DNA of 64,000 nt, taken from Diplocloster agilis. GTDB lineage: Bacteria; Bacillota; Clostridia; Lachnospirales; Lachnospiraceae. The position numbers were made by a program, and so were the translations under genes. Positions within the stretch are counted from its first letter, which is position 1, and every line of letters begins with the position of its first letter. The stretch covers positions 35,255 to 99,254 of the forward strand of contig NZ_JAHQCW010000020.1 in the NCBI RefSeq assembly GCF_019042275.1, in the 5' to 3' direction. Below, one piece after another: positions 27,385 through 36,741 of the stretch. The notes beneath the pieces are model-generated. The model saw nothing but the letters and a program-made list of their open reading frames with translations, was not told the origin of the DNA and searched no databases.

Positions 27385-29692
27385 GGGCGACGGAAAGCCC
27401 CACTCCGCCCAGGAGAGTATCCCCTACGAGGCCATGTATCCAGATGGGGTTTGCCGTCTGACGCCCCGCAGGTTTTCCAAGTGCATCGAGTTTTCAGACA
27501 TCAGCTATCAGCTTGCCCAGGCGGACACCAAGGCGGCCATCTTTGAAAGCCTGTGCGACCTTTACAACTATCTGGATGCCTCCATCCACATCCAGTTTTC
27601 CTTTCTCAACCACAAGATCGACCCCAGGCAGTACGCCAAGAGCCTTGAAATCCGGGCGCAGGGCGATGCCTTTGACGACATCCGCACGGAGTATTCCGCC
27701 ATCCTAAAAGACCAGCTCGTCAGCGGGAACAACGGACTGGTAAAGCGGAAGTTTCTCACCTACACCATTGAGGCTGACAGCCTGAAACTGGCCCGTGCCA
27801 GACTGCACCGCATTGAAACCGACCTGTTGGGCTATTTCAAGAGCATGGGGGCCGTGGCGTGGGGGCTGGACGCAACGGCCCGGCTGGAAGTCATGCACCG
27901 CATGTTCCACCCGGACGGGGAGCCGTTTTCCTTCGATTGGAAGTGGCTGGCTTCCTCCGGCCTCTCCACCAAGGATTTTATCGCCCCGTCGTCGTTCCGT
28001 TTCGGGAACGCCCGGATGTTCGGGCTGGGAGGCAAGTACGGGGCTGTCAGCTTCTTAAACATCCTGTCCCCGGAGCTGTCGGATGAAATGCTGGCCGACT
28101 TTCTCAATACGGAAAACGGCATTGTGGTGAACCTCCATGTGCAGGCCATCGACCAGAGCAAGGCCATCAAGACGGTGAAGCGCAAGATTACCGACCTGGA
28201 CGCCATGAAGATTCAGGAGCAAAAGAGGGCTGTCCGCAGCGGCTACGATATGGACATCCTTCCCAGCGACCTTGCCACCTACGGGCAGGACGCCAAGGAG
28301 CTGCTAAAGACCCTGCAAAGCCGGAATGAACGGATGTTTCAGCTCACCTTTCTTGTCCTCAATACCGCCGACACCCGGCAGGCGCTGGAAAACGATGTGT
28401 TTTGGGCCGCAGGCGTGGCACAGAAATACAACTGTTCCCTTGTACGGCTGGACTACCAGCAGGAGCAGGGCCTTATGAGCAGCCTCCCATTAGGGGCCAG
28501 CCACATCCAGATTGAGCGTTCTCTGACCACTTCCAGCGTGGCCGTGTTCGTCCCCTTTGTAACGCAGGAGCTGTTTCAGGATGGAGAGGCCATGTATTAC
28601 GGCGTCAATGCCAAGACCGGCAACATGATTATGCTTGACCGGAAGCGGGCGCGCTGTCCCAACGGTTTAAAGCTGGGTACGCCAGGAAGCGGCAAGTCCA
28701 TGAGCTGCAAATCCGAAATTTTGAGTGTGTTCCTCTGTACGCCGGATGACGTGTATGTATGTGACCCGGAGGCCGAGTATTATCCCCTTGTAAAACGGCT
28801 GCATGGACAGGTGGTGAAGCTGTCGCCCACCAGCAAATCCTATGTGAACCCGCTGGACATCAACTTAAATTACAGCGAGGATGAAAGCCCGCTGGCCCTA
28901 AAATCCGACTTTGTTTTGTCGTTTTGTGAACTGGTGATGGGCGGCAAGAACAGGCTGGACGCCATCGAAAAGACGGTCATTGACCGGGCGGTGCAGGTGA
29001 TCTACCGGCCCTATCTGGCAGACCCACGCCCGGAGAACATGCCCATCCTCTCCGACCTGCACAAAGCCTTGTTAGACCAGCACATCCCGGAGGCCGACCG
29101 GGTGGCCCAGGCCCTTGACCTGTATGTGAACGGCAGCTTAAACGTGTTTAACCACCGCACCAATGTGGACATTGAAAGCCGCATTGTGGCCTTTGACATC
29201 AAGGAGCTGGGCAAGCAGCTAAAGAAAATCGGGATGCTGATCGTCCAAGACCAAATTTGGGGCCGGGTGACGCAAAATCGCAGCCAGGGCAAGGCCACCT
29301 GGTTCTTTTGTGATGAATTTCATCTGCTGTTGCGGGAGGAACAGACAGCGGCCTTTTCCTGCGAGATTTGGAAGCGTTTTCGTAAGTGGGGCGGCATCCC
29401 CACAGGTGCCACGCAGAACGTCAAGGATCTGCTTTTATCGCCGGAGATTGAAAATATTTTGGAAAATTCGGACTTCATCTGCCTGCTCAACCAGGCGTCC
29501 GGCGACCGGCACATCCTTGCGGAGCGATTGAACCTATCCCCCCAGCAATTACGGTATGTGGAAAATTCCGAACCCGGCGAGGGGCTTTTGATTTACGAGA
29601 ATGTAGTTTTGCCCTTTAAGAATCCTATCCCAAAGCACACCCAGCTTTACCAGATCATGACCACCCGCTTAGGCGAGAGGGCCACGGTATGA
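27281..29692 (+). CDS. VirB4/TraE-type conjugation ATPase
   Basis: An 803-residue ATPase powering the mating channel. The N-terminal domain (1-430) carries the TraC/VirB4 pattern; Walker A is GTPGSGKS near 465-473, Walker B region WFFCDEFHLLL near 670, and a later GIPTGATQNVKDLL as in VirB4 motor domains. ATG 27281 follows GGAGG inside the prgI frame. It should bind PrgI/VirB6 at the membrane. Confidence 0.93.
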   Translation: MPLFKKQRNETSAKAPVRLTRAEQKEIQAVIRRYKGDGKPHSAQESIPYEAMYPDGVCRLTPRRFSKCIEFSDISYQLAQADTKAAIFESLCDLYNYLDASIHIQFSFLNHKIDPRQYAKSLEIRAQGDAFDDIRTEYSAILKDQLVSGNNGLVKRKFLTYTIEADSLKLARARLHRIETDLLGYFKSMGAVAWGLDATARLEVMHRMFHPDGEPFSFDWKWLASSGLSTKDFIAPSSFRFGNARMFGLGGKYGAVSFLNILSPELSDEMLADFLNTENGIVVNLHVQAIDQSKAIKTVKRKITDLDAMKIQEQKRAVRSGYDMDILPSDLATYGQDAKELLKTLQSRNERMFQLTFLVLNTADTRQALENDVFWAAGVAQKYNCSLVRLDYQQEQGLMSSLPLGASHIQIERSLTTSSVAVFVPFVTQELFQDGEAMYYGVNAKTGNMIMLDRKRARCPNGLKLGTPGSGKSMSCKSEILSVFLCTPDDVYVCDPEAEYYPLVKRLHGQVVKLSPTSKSYVNPLDINLNYSEDESPLALKSDFVLSFCELVMGGKNRLDAIEKTVIDRAVQVIYRPYLADPRPENMPILSDLHKALLDQHIPEADRVAQALDLYVNGSLNVFNHRTNVDIESRIVAFDIKELGKQLKKIGMLIVQDQIWGRVTQNRSQGKATWFFCDEFHLLLREEQTAAFSCEIWKRFRKWGGIPTGATQNVKDLLLSPEIENILENSDFICLLNQASGDRHILAERLNLSPQQLRYVENSEPGEGLLIYENVVLPFKNPIPKHTQLYQIMTTRLGERATV

Positions 29693-29723
29693 GGTGCGGG
29701 GCCGCAAAAGGAGGTGGCGCACC

Positions 29724-31670
29724 ATGAAGCCCTTAAAACCCCGTGATAAGGTGACGCAGCGCATGACCCGCGCTGGGCTTACACTGGACAACCAGACCAC
29801 CGGCGAGAGCATGAACATTTCCAGCCGGGAGGCCGAACCGGAATACACGGCCAAGCCGGATGGTACAGCGGAAAAGGCGCTGGAACGGGCTGTGGACATC
29901 CGCGACCGGCATAAGGCAAAGCAGGCGGCCCGGCATGGAGAGCGTATGGCAAAGGAAGCCAGCGGCCCGGCCTCCCGACTGCAATTTACCGCCGAGGAAC
30001 GGGCCTCCCCGGAACTGGCCCCGTATATCAAACAGGCGGAGAAACGGGCCGACCGGCTGGATACAGCAAAAAGCGCCCTCCCGAACAGGCGCGTGATTAC
30101 CAAGGAAACCGTCTACAACGAAGCCAAGGGAAAGGCCAGAAGCAAACTTCACTTTGAGAAAGTGGAGAAACATCCGCCAAAGCTCAAACCCAATCCGGCC
30201 AGCCGCCCGGTGCAGGAGGCGGGGCTATACCTCCACGGAAAAATCCATGAGGTGGAGCAGGAAAATGTGGGTGTGGAGAGCGGCCATAAGGCGGAAGAAC
30301 TGGCCGAGCGCCAAGCGGGCAAGGCCCTGAGAAACGCCAGACGGCGGAATAAGCTGAAACCCTACCGGGCCGCAGCCAAGGCGGAACGAAAATCCATGGC
30401 CGCCAATGCCGAGTTTGTGTATCAAAAATCCCTGCGGGACAACCCGGAACTGGCGCAGGCGGTCACGAATCCCATTTCCCGCCTCTGGCAGAAACAGCAC
30501 ATCAAACGGGAATACGCCAAGGCCGCACGGGCGGCGGGCCGGGGCGCGGCAGGCAGTGCCAAGACCACCGCATCAGCCGCCAGGAAAGCCGCAGAGAAAG
30601 GTAAACAGGCCGCGTCCCTTGTGGCCCGTCACTGGAAAGGGGCGCTGCTGATTGGCGGCGTGGGCCTCATGCTCCTGTTTCTGATGGGGGGCCTGCAATC
30701 CTGCACCGCCATGTTTGGCAGTGCCGGGACGGGACTTGCGGCCACCTCCTATCTCTCGGAGGACAGCGATATGCTGGGAGCCGAGGCTGCCTACGCCGGG
30801 ATGGAAGCTGATTTACAGTACGAATTGGACCACTACGAAACCCTGCATCCCGGCTACGACGAGTACCGTTTTGAGCTGGACGAGATCGGCCATGACCCCT
30901 ATGTACTGACCTCTATCCTCTCCGCGCTGCATAACGGCGTGTTCACCTTGGAGGAAGTACAGGGCGACCTTGCCATGCTCTTTGAGCAGCAATATATCCT
31001 GACCCAGACGGTTGAGACGGAAATCCGCTACCGCACCGAAACGAGTACGGACAGCGAGGGGAACGAGTACGAGGAAGAAGTTCCCTACACCTATTACATC
31101 TGCAACGTGACGCTGGAAAACAGGGATTTATCCCACCTGCCCGTCTCCCTCATGGACGAGGAAGCATTAAGCCTGTACGCCGCCTATATACAGACGCTGG
31201 GCAACCGGCCAGACCTCTTTCCAAGCGGCAGCTATCCCAATGCCTCCACCATTAAAGAGCCGACCTACTATGAAATCCCACCGGAGGCGCTAAAGGATGA
31301 AGCCTTTGCGGCCATGATCGCGGAGGCGGAAAAGTATGTTGGCTTTCCCTATGTCTGGGGCGGCAGCTCCCCCAGCACCAGCTTTGATTGTTCCGGCTTT
31401 ATTAGCTGGGTGGTCAATCATTCCGGCTGGAATGTGGGACGGCAGACGGCGCAGGGGCTTTACAGTCTCTGCACCCCCGTTTCACCGGAACAGGCAAGGC
31501 CCGGCGACCTGGTATTTTTCGTCGGCACCTACGACACCGCCGGGATGTCCCATGTGGGGCTGTATGTGGGCAATTCGGTGATGCTGCACTGCGGCGATCC
31601 AATCAGTTACACGAACCTAAATTCAAGCTACTGGCAACAGCATTTTTATTGTTACGGGCGTTTACCTTAA
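29724..31670 (+). CDS. CD1108-type conjugation protein with NlpC/P60 peptidoglycan hydrolase domain
   Basis: 648 residues from ATG 29724 (AAAGGAGG upstream). Residues 1-300 are very basic and helical, a cytoplasmic region rich in Arg/Lys/Ala. A membrane helix (GALLIGGVGLMLLFLMGG) lies at about 310-330, followed by an extracellular part (about 345-520) with VirB8-like composition, and a C-terminal NlpC/P60 domain (about 530-648) with catalytic FDCSGF (Cys), MSHVGLYVG (His) and HCGDP. It should open the cell wall for the conjugation channel. Confidence 0.88.
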   Translation: MKPLKPRDKVTQRMTRAGLTLDNQTTGESMNISSREAEPEYTAKPDGTAEKALERAVDIRDRHKAKQAARHGERMAKEASGPASRLQFTAEERASPELAPYIKQAEKRADRLDTAKSALPNRRVITKETVYNEAKGKARSKLHFEKVEKHPPKLKPNPASRPVQEAGLYLHGKIHEVEQENVGVESGHKAEELAERQAGKALRNARRRNKLKPYRAAAKAERKSMAANAEFVYQKSLRDNPELAQAVTNPISRLWQKQHIKREYAKAARAAGRGAAGSAKTTASAARKAAEKGKQAASLVARHWKGALLIGGVGLMLLFLMGGLQSCTAMFGSAGTGLAATSYLSEDSDMLGAEAAYAGMEADLQYELDHYETLHPGYDEYRFELDEIGHDPYVLTSILSALHNGVFTLEEVQGDLAMLFEQQYILTQTVETEIRYRTETSTDSEGNEYEEEVPYTYYICNVTLENRDLSHLPVSLMDEEALSLYAAYIQTLGNRPDLFPSGSYPNASTIKEPTYYEIPPEALKDEAFAAMIAEAEKYVGFPYVWGGSSPSTSFDCSGFISWVVNHSGWNVGRQTAQGLYSLCTPVSPEQARPGDLVFFVGTYDTAGMSHVGLYVGNSVMLHCGDPISYTNLNSSYWQQHFYCYGRLP

Positions 31671-31693
31671 ACGCCAGAAAGGAGTGTTTGACT

Positions 31694-31957
31694 ATGGCAA
31701 TGAACAAATTGGAACGCATTGAAAAGGACATTGAGAAAACCAAGGACAAGATCGCGGCGCTGCAAAAGCAGCTTCGGGATCTGGAAGCGGCCAAGACGGA
31801 ACAGGAAAACTTGCAGATTGTCCAGCTTGTGCGGGACCTGCACATGACGCCCCAGGAATTTGCCGCCTTTGTCCGGGATGGCGCGTTGCAGGCACCCCCA
31901 GCCCCGCAGCCGGATTTTGAGCAGGACGAACAGGAGGAAACCGCCGATGAAGAATAA
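31694..31957 (+). CDS. DUF4315-family coiled-coil protein
   Basis: An 87-residue protein ([20 protein letters not shown]...) with a long N-terminal coiled coil (residues 5-45), the [12 protein letters not shown] motif and an acidic tail. AAAGGAG precedes ATG 31694. DUF4315 proteins occur between the NlpC/P60 protein and DUF4366 protein in these elements. The C terminus overlaps the next start by 11 bp. Role unknown, presumably conjugative. Confidence 0.8.
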   Translation: MAMNKLERIEKDIEKTKDKIAALQKQLRDLEAAKTEQENLQIVQLVRDLHMTPQEFAAFVRDGALQAPPAPQPDFEQDEQEETADEE

Positions 31958-32714
31958 AGCCATTCGCATGTTCACCGCAACACTGGCCGCTGTGCTTTGC
32001 ATGGCGGCTGTTTCCGTCACCGCCTACGCCGGAGGTGTTGACCCTCACCCGCAGCCATTGCCGGAGGAAACGGAAAAACCCACCACCGGGGGGATCGAGA
32101 TGGAGCCGGAGGACGTACCCGTCACACCCAAGGGCAATGCGGCGCTGGTGGATGATTTTTTCGGGGATAAGCAGTTGATCACCGTCACCACCAAGGCCGG
32201 GAATTACTTCTATATCTTGATCGACCGGGCCAACGAGGACAAGGAAACGGCGGTGCATTTCTTAAACCAAGTGGACGATGCCGACCTGCAAGCACTGTTG
32301 AAGGACGGCGAGACCAAGCCGGAACACTGTACCTGCACAACCAAGTGTGAGGCCGGGGCTGTCAATACGAATTGCCCGGTGTGTAAAAACAACATGAACG
32401 CCTGCACCGGGCCGGAGCCGGAAGAACACAAGCCGGAGGAAGCCAAGCCGCAGGAGGAAAAGCCAAACGGCATAGGCGGCCTTGTGGTGTTCCTGGCGGT
32501 CGTTCTGGCAGGCGGCGGCGCGGCTCTTTACTTCTTCAAGTTCCGCAAGCCAAAAGCGGACATCAAGGGCGGCGACGATCTGGACGAGTACGACTTTGGG
32601 GAGGACGAGGACGACGAGGAAGAAGCCCCGGAGCCAGATGACACCCAAGAGCCGGGGGAAGATTGGTTGATCGAGAAAGAAGCACCTGAACCAAACAAGG
32701 AGGATGAGGAATGA
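31947..32714 (+). CDS. DUF4366-family exported protein
   Basis: 255 residues from ATG 31947 (AGGAGGAAA upstream). Signal peptide at 1-27 (AVSVTAYA), a conserved external domain ([19 protein letters not shown]), a Cys-rich patch (CTCTTKC...[11 protein letters not shown]), a membrane helix ([21 protein letters not shown]) and a strongly acidic cytoplasmic tail. Typical DUF4366 architecture next to topB in Tn1549-like elements. Likely a surface component of the mating machinery. Confidence 0.82.
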   Translation: MKNKAIRMFTATLAAVLCMAAVSVTAYAGGVDPHPQPLPEETEKPTTGGIEMEPEDVPVTPKGNAALVDDFFGDKQLITVTTKAGNYFYILIDRANEDKETAVHFLNQVDDADLQALLKDGETKPEHCTCTTKCEAGAVNTNCPVCKNNMNACTGPEPEEHKPEEAKPQEEKPNGIGGLVVFLAVVLAGGGAALYFFKFRKPKADIKGGDDLDEYDFGEDEDDEEEAPEPDDTQEPGEDWLIEKEAPEPNKEDEE

Positions 32715-34801
32715 GTATTCAGTTAGTGATTGCAGAGAAACCGAGCGTGGCCCGCAGCATTGCGGCAGTGATTGGAGCGGAGAAAAAACAGGACGGCTAC
32801 TTAGAGGGAAACGGCTATCTGGTGAGCTGGTGTATCGGCCACCTGGTTTCCCTTGCCGACGCCGGGGCCTATGACGAGCGGTTCAAAAAATGGCGCTATG
32901 ACGACCTGCCGATTATCCCGCAGCAGTGGCAGTACATCATCCCGGACGAGAAGAAAAAGCAGTTTGAAATCTTACGTTCCCTGATAGAGCGCACCGACGT
33001 GGAGAGCCTTGTGTGCGCCACAGACGCCGGGCGAGAGGGAGAACTCATTTTCCGTTTCGTCTACCAGATGGCGGGCTGCAAAAAGCCGTTCAAACGTCTT
33101 TGGATTTCCAGCATGGAGGACGGGGCCATCAAGGACGGCTTTGCCCATCTAAAACCGGGGGCAGACTACGACAGCCTGTATCAGTCGGCTCTTTGCCGGG
33201 CGCAGGCGGATTGGCTGGTGGGGATCAACGCCACACGGCTTTTCTCCATCCTCTACCACAAGACCCTGACCGTGGGCCGGGTGCAGACACCCACCCTCAA
33301 AATGCTGGTTGACCGGGAAAGCCAAATCGGCAATTTCAAGAAAGAGAAATACCACGTTGTCCATATCGCGGCGGGCGGCATGGAGGCGGCCAGCGACCGC
33401 TTTACAAGTCCTGACGATGCGGAGGCGGCTAAGGCGGCTTGCGCTGGGGCACAGGCTGTTTGTGTTTCCGTCAAGCGGGAGCAAAAAACGGAGAAACCGC
33501 CCCGCCTCTATGACCTTACCACCTTGCAGCGGGAGGCTAACCGGCTCTTTGGCTTTACCGCCAAGCAGACCCTAGACTATGCCCAGCAGCTTTATGAAAA
33601 GAAGCGGCTGACCTATCCGAGAACAGACAGCCAGCACCTTACCGACGATATGCAGCCCACAGCGGAAAGCCTTGTGTCCGGCCTCTGGCCGTTGCTCCCC
33701 TTTGCAAAGGGGCTTGACCTCTCCCCGCAGTTGGGCCGGGTGCTGAACAGCAAAAAGGTGAGCGACCACCACGCCATCATCCCCACGATGGAGTTTGTGC
33801 AGAAAGGCTTTGACGGGCTGACCGAGGGGGAGAAAAAACTTCTCTCCCTTGTGTGCTGCAAGCTCCTGTGCGCCGTGGCCGCGCCTCATGTGTTTGAGGC
33901 CGTCACCGCCACTTTCACCTGTGCCGGGAAAGAGTTTACCGCCAAGGGCAAAACCATCCTGACGCCGGGCTGGAAAGAGATTGACCTCCGTTTCCGTACT
34001 TGCTTTAAGGCCGATGCCAACGAGAACGCGCCGGAGCTGGCGCGGGTACTGCCTGAGATCACCGAGGGCCAGACCTTTGACAAGGCGGAGGCCAGCATCA
34101 CCGAGCATTACACCGCGCCCCCGAAGCCCTACACCGAGGACACGCTACTTTCGGCTATGGAACGGGCCGGGGCCAAGGATATGCCGGAGGACGCCGAACG
34201 CCAAGGTTTGGGAACCCCGGCCACCCGCGCCTCCATTCTGGAAAAGCTGGTGCAGATGGGCTTTGTGGAACGAAAAGGCAAGCAGCTTCTTCCCACCAGG
34301 GACGGCCATAACCTTGCCTGCGTCCTTCCGGATGTGCTGACCTCTCCCCAGCTTACGTCTGAATGGGAAACGAAGCTGACGGCCATTGCCAAAGGTCAGG
34401 CCGACCCGGAGGACTTCATGCATGACATTGCAGAAATGACAAGGAGCCTGATTGTGGGCTATTCGCAGATCAGCGAGGACGCACAGAAGTTGTTTCAGGA
34501 TGAGCGTGTGGCTATCGGCAAATGCCCCCGTTGTGGGGAGAGCGTCTACGAGGGCAAGAAAAACTATTCCTGCGGAAACCGGGCCTGCCAGTTTGTCATG
34601 TGGAAGAATGACCGATTTTTTGAGGAACGGGGCAAAGCGTTCACCTCGAAAATCGCCGCCGCTCTGCTGGGAGACGGAAAGGCAAAGGTAAAGGGACTGC
34701 TCTCTCTGAAAACCGGCAAGACCTACGACGGCACGGTGCTTTTGGCCGATACCGGCGGCAAGTATGTGAACTACCGCGTGGAACAGAGGGGCAAAAACTA
34801 A
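32711..34801 (+). CDS. topB: DNA topoisomerase III
   Basis: A 696-residue type IA topoisomerase overlapping the previous gene by four bases. TOPRIM motifs [10 protein letters not shown] (5-14) and [13 protein letters not shown] (about 100-112), the catalytic tyrosine in [11 protein letters not shown] (about 300), GRVQTPTL, and a C-terminal zinc-ribbon-like [18 protein letters not shown] are all present. Such enzymes are a standard backbone component of this ICE family and may resolve transfer or replication intermediates. It is distinct from chromosomal TopA by its shorter length and context. Confidence 0.95.
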   Translation: MSIQLVIAEKPSVARSIAAVIGAEKKQDGYLEGNGYLVSWCIGHLVSLADAGAYDERFKKWRYDDLPIIPQQWQYIIPDEKKKQFEILRSLIERTDVESLVCATDAGREGELIFRFVYQMAGCKKPFKRLWISSMEDGAIKDGFAHLKPGADYDSLYQSALCRAQADWLVGINATRLFSILYHKTLTVGRVQTPTLKMLVDRESQIGNFKKEKYHVVHIAAGGMEAASDRFTSPDDAEAAKAACAGAQAVCVSVKREQKTEKPPRLYDLTTLQREANRLFGFTAKQTLDYAQQLYEKKRLTYPRTDSQHLTDDMQPTAESLVSGLWPLLPFAKGLDLSPQLGRVLNSKKVSDHHAIIPTMEFVQKGFDGLTEGEKKLLSLVCCKLLCAVAAPHVFEAVTATFTCAGKEFTAKGKTILTPGWKEIDLRFRTCFKADANENAPELARVLPEITEGQTFDKAEASITEHYTAPPKPYTEDTLLSAMERAGAKDMPEDAERQGLGTPATRASILEKLVQMGFVERKGKQLLPTRDGHNLACVLPDVLTSPQLTSEWETKLTAIAKGQADPEDFMHDIAEMTRSLIVGYSQISEDAQKLFQDERVAIGKCPRCGESVYEGKKNYSCGNRACQFVMWKNDRFFEERGKAFTSKIAAALLGDGKAKVKGLLSLKTGKTYDGTVLLADTGGKYVNYRVEQRGKN

Positions 34802-34843
34802 AAAACAGCAAGCATAGGGAGTGTAGCCACACTCCCGGTAAAC
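34801..34843 (+). repeat. Inverted copy of the oriT-region repeat, downstream of topB
   Basis: 43 bp matching the reverse complement of 45097-45139 in 42 of 43 positions. The centre GGGAGTGT-AGCC-ACACTCCC is a perfect 8-bp hairpin and, starting at the topB stop codon, could also act as its terminator. The two copies bracket 10.3 kb (34.8-45.1 kb). The remaining bases to 35010 hold only a CCCGGC-N6-GCCGGG hairpin. Confidence 0.85.
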
Positions 34844-35010
34844 TCCCTGTCCCGGCCATTCTGCCGGGCGGGAATTTTCACTTTGGGAAGGCTTCAATCC
34901 CCCTGTCTCATGAACCCCCGTTTGTGCGCAATGGATTCAGATTTGCTTTTCAACATCGGGTATCCCTGCTATAATATGCGCAAGGAGTATGTCATGCAAA
35001 AGAGGAACCG

Positions 35011-35166
35011 ATGAAACAACCGGATAAAAAATCACGTTTGAATGGTATGGCTGCGATTGGGATGGGGCTTGGCCTGATTTTTGGAATTTTGTTGAAGGAC
35101 CTCCCGCTGGGCCTTTTGATGGGAGCGGCACTGGCTGGCTTTGGAAATATGACAACGAAAAGGTAG
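35011..35166 (+). CDS. Small glycine-rich membrane protein
   Basis: A 51-residue frame (MKQPDKKSRLNGM...) preceded by AGAGG. After a basic N terminus come two hydrophobic stretches with Gly spacing (AAIGMGLGLIFGILL and LGLLMGAALAGFG), like a helical hairpin. It lies five bases before the next gene, so the two are probably co-transcribed. No family recognised; composition and context suggest a real gene in an AT-richer cargo block. Confidence 0.55.
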   Translation: MKQPDKKSRLNGMAAIGMGLGLIFGILLKDLPLGLLMGAALAGFGNMTTKR

Positions 35167-35170
35167 GCGA

Positions 35171-35653
35171 ATGGTTATGAAAAAATGGATACTTATTTTT
35201 AGCGCAATCGCATTGCTTTTGTTTTCACTGACCTTTGTTCTATGTAGCCGGGAAAATAATCTGGCAGCACTGTCCAGACAATGCGGGATTGACTTAACGA
35301 TAGGGAAAGTTGTTTCCCACAAGGATACGCATGGTGGATTTCATGGAGATGGTGTTTCCTACACAGTGGTACAGTATCCCGATGATTCCATCGGTGAACA
35401 AATGGAAGAAAGTGAAACCTGGCATACACTTCCACTTCCCGAAAACTTAGATACTTTCCTATACCAGCCATACGATGATGAAGTATCTATACCGGAAATA
35501 CAGGACGGATACTATTATTTTTATGACCGCCATTCGGAAAGTAGGAATCCATATGATGATTCCGAGTTGTTCCAACGTTTTTCCTTTAATTTTACCTTTG
35601 CAATTTATGATCAAAGCTCCAATCAAATATATCTCATTGAATATGACACATAA
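35171..35653 (+). CDS. Exported or membrane-anchored protein of unknown function
   Basis: 160 residues with an N-terminal membrane/signal helix (ILIFSAIALLLFSLTFVLC) ending at a possible lipobox-like Cys, then an external acidic, Tyr-rich domain (DGYYYFYDRHSE). No motif recognised. Base composition is lower in GC than the conjugation genes on either side, suggesting later acquisition together with 35011-36608. ATG 35177 is an alternative start. Confidence 0.6.
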   Translation: MVMKKWILIFSAIALLLFSLTFVLCSRENNLAALSRQCGIDLTIGKVVSHKDTHGGFHGDGVSYTVVQYPDDSIGEQMEESETWHTLPLPENLDTFLYQPYDDEVSIPEIQDGYYYFYDRHSESRNPYDDSELFQRFSFNFTFAIYDQSSNQIYLIEYDT

Positions 35654-35702
35654 AGGTAGTCGATCTGTTTGATTTTAAGAACGGCTTAGACCAGGAGGAA
35701 CA

Positions 35703-35906
35703 ATGTATACGAACAGCCGGGAGAACGAAGTCCGTTTGCTGAAACGGTTATGGGCAGAGCTTCCAACCATATGCCCCAAATGCCACCAAGCGGAATTAGA
35801 GCATCTTCATAAGAAAGCGAAAAAGAGTAATCTGGACTGGAAGTGCCCTGCCTGCGGAGAAATTTACCGCACCATAAACATGCTGAGTGAGCTGCCGGAT
35901 TCTTAA
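35703..35906 (+). CDS. Small zinc-ribbon protein
   Basis: 67 residues with two CxxC pairs, ICPKCHQ and KCPACGE, 31 residues apart, the pattern of a treble-clef or ribbon zinc site. AGGAGG lies eight bases before the ATG. The rest is basic and helical. Function unknown; nucleic-acid binding is possible from the fold only. Confidence 0.6.
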   Translation: MYTNSRENEVRLLKRLWAELPTICPKCHQAELEHLHKKAKKSNLDWKCPACGEIYRTINMLSELPDS

Positions 35907-36008
35907 ATTTCTGTATGGCCTGGCTCTTGCAACCTACGGTTGCGTTTTAGTTGGTAGCCTGCAACCGGAATGTTGATGTATGATGAAATCTGAAAGGAGG
36001 GCGTGAAC

Positions 36009-36608
36009 ATGGCACTGAGCGAAAACATTAAAGCCAGGCGTACACAACTAAAAATGTCCCAAGAGTATGTTGCCGATCAGTTGGGCATCAGCCGTCAAGC
36101 TGTTGCAAAGTGGGAAGCAGGAACCAGTGAACCGACATCTAAAAACTTATCGGAACTGGCTTCTCTCTTTGAAATGAGCATTTCTGAATTGGTTGATCCT
36201 CAAACCTATGCCGAGGAACAAGAGACGCAGGAACAAAAATTAAGTACTAAGCAGCGAAATGCCAAGATGCTTTTTGGCAGGTGGGGGGCTGTCATACTGA
36301 TGAATGCTGGCTGGGACGGCTATTCTTCCGGTCTGTATGGTACAGACTTCCCGTACTATTGGTTAGCCATTTTGGCGGTTGGTCTTGTATTGCTGTTTAT
36401 CACATCAAAGGATATGGGGAAAAAGCATAGGCTTGAAGCATTGCAGATTATACTTGGTCTTTCCATGATTTTCTCTGTTTTCTTTTTGCCGCGCATCATT
36501 CCTTTGGAGCAGGTTGGAGTGACGTATCTTCTGGCAGATGTGATTACTGCAATCTGCGCGATTCTATTAAGTTTGAAATATTGGCGGCATATTTGGAAGG
36601 TTAAATAA
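36009..36608 (+). CDS. XRE-family regulator with C-terminal membrane helices
   Basis: 199 residues from ATG 36009 (AAAGGAGG seven bases upstream; GTG 36003 is less well placed). Residues 5-60 are a helix-turn-helix (QEYVADQLGISRQAVAKWEAGTS). After a linker come about three or four hydrophobic segments (YYWLAILAVGLVLLFI, IILGLSMIFSVFFL, LADVITAICAILLSL). Membrane-bound XRE regulators of this form occur in Firmicutes, often regulating neighbouring transport genes. It likely controls the small cargo genes just upstream or itself. Confidence 0.78.
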   Translation: MALSENIKARRTQLKMSQEYVADQLGISRQAVAKWEAGTSEPTSKNLSELASLFEMSISELVDPQTYAEEQETQEQKLSTKQRNAKMLFGRWGAVILMNAGWDGYSSGLYGTDFPYYWLAILAVGLVLLFITSKDMGKKHRLEALQIILGLSMIFSVFFLPRIIPLEQVGVTYLLADVITAICAILLSLKYWRHIWKVK

Positions 36609-36675
36609 AACAAAGGCCGTGTAGGCCCCTCTTATTCACAACTAAATACCAGCCGCCCACCGGCGGCACAACCCA

Positions 36676-36710
36676 GCAGGAAATCTTTGAAACGGTTTCC
36701 TGCTTTTCTT
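36676..36710 (+). terminator. Terminator before the giant ArdC/YodL gene
   Basis: GCAGGAAA (36676-36683) pairs with TTTCCTGC (36696-36703), followed by TTTTC. It separates the HTH cargo gene from the backbone gene that starts at 36742. Confidence 0.7.
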
Positions 36711-36741
36711 ATGCCATTTTTTAGGAAGGATGTGACACCAA

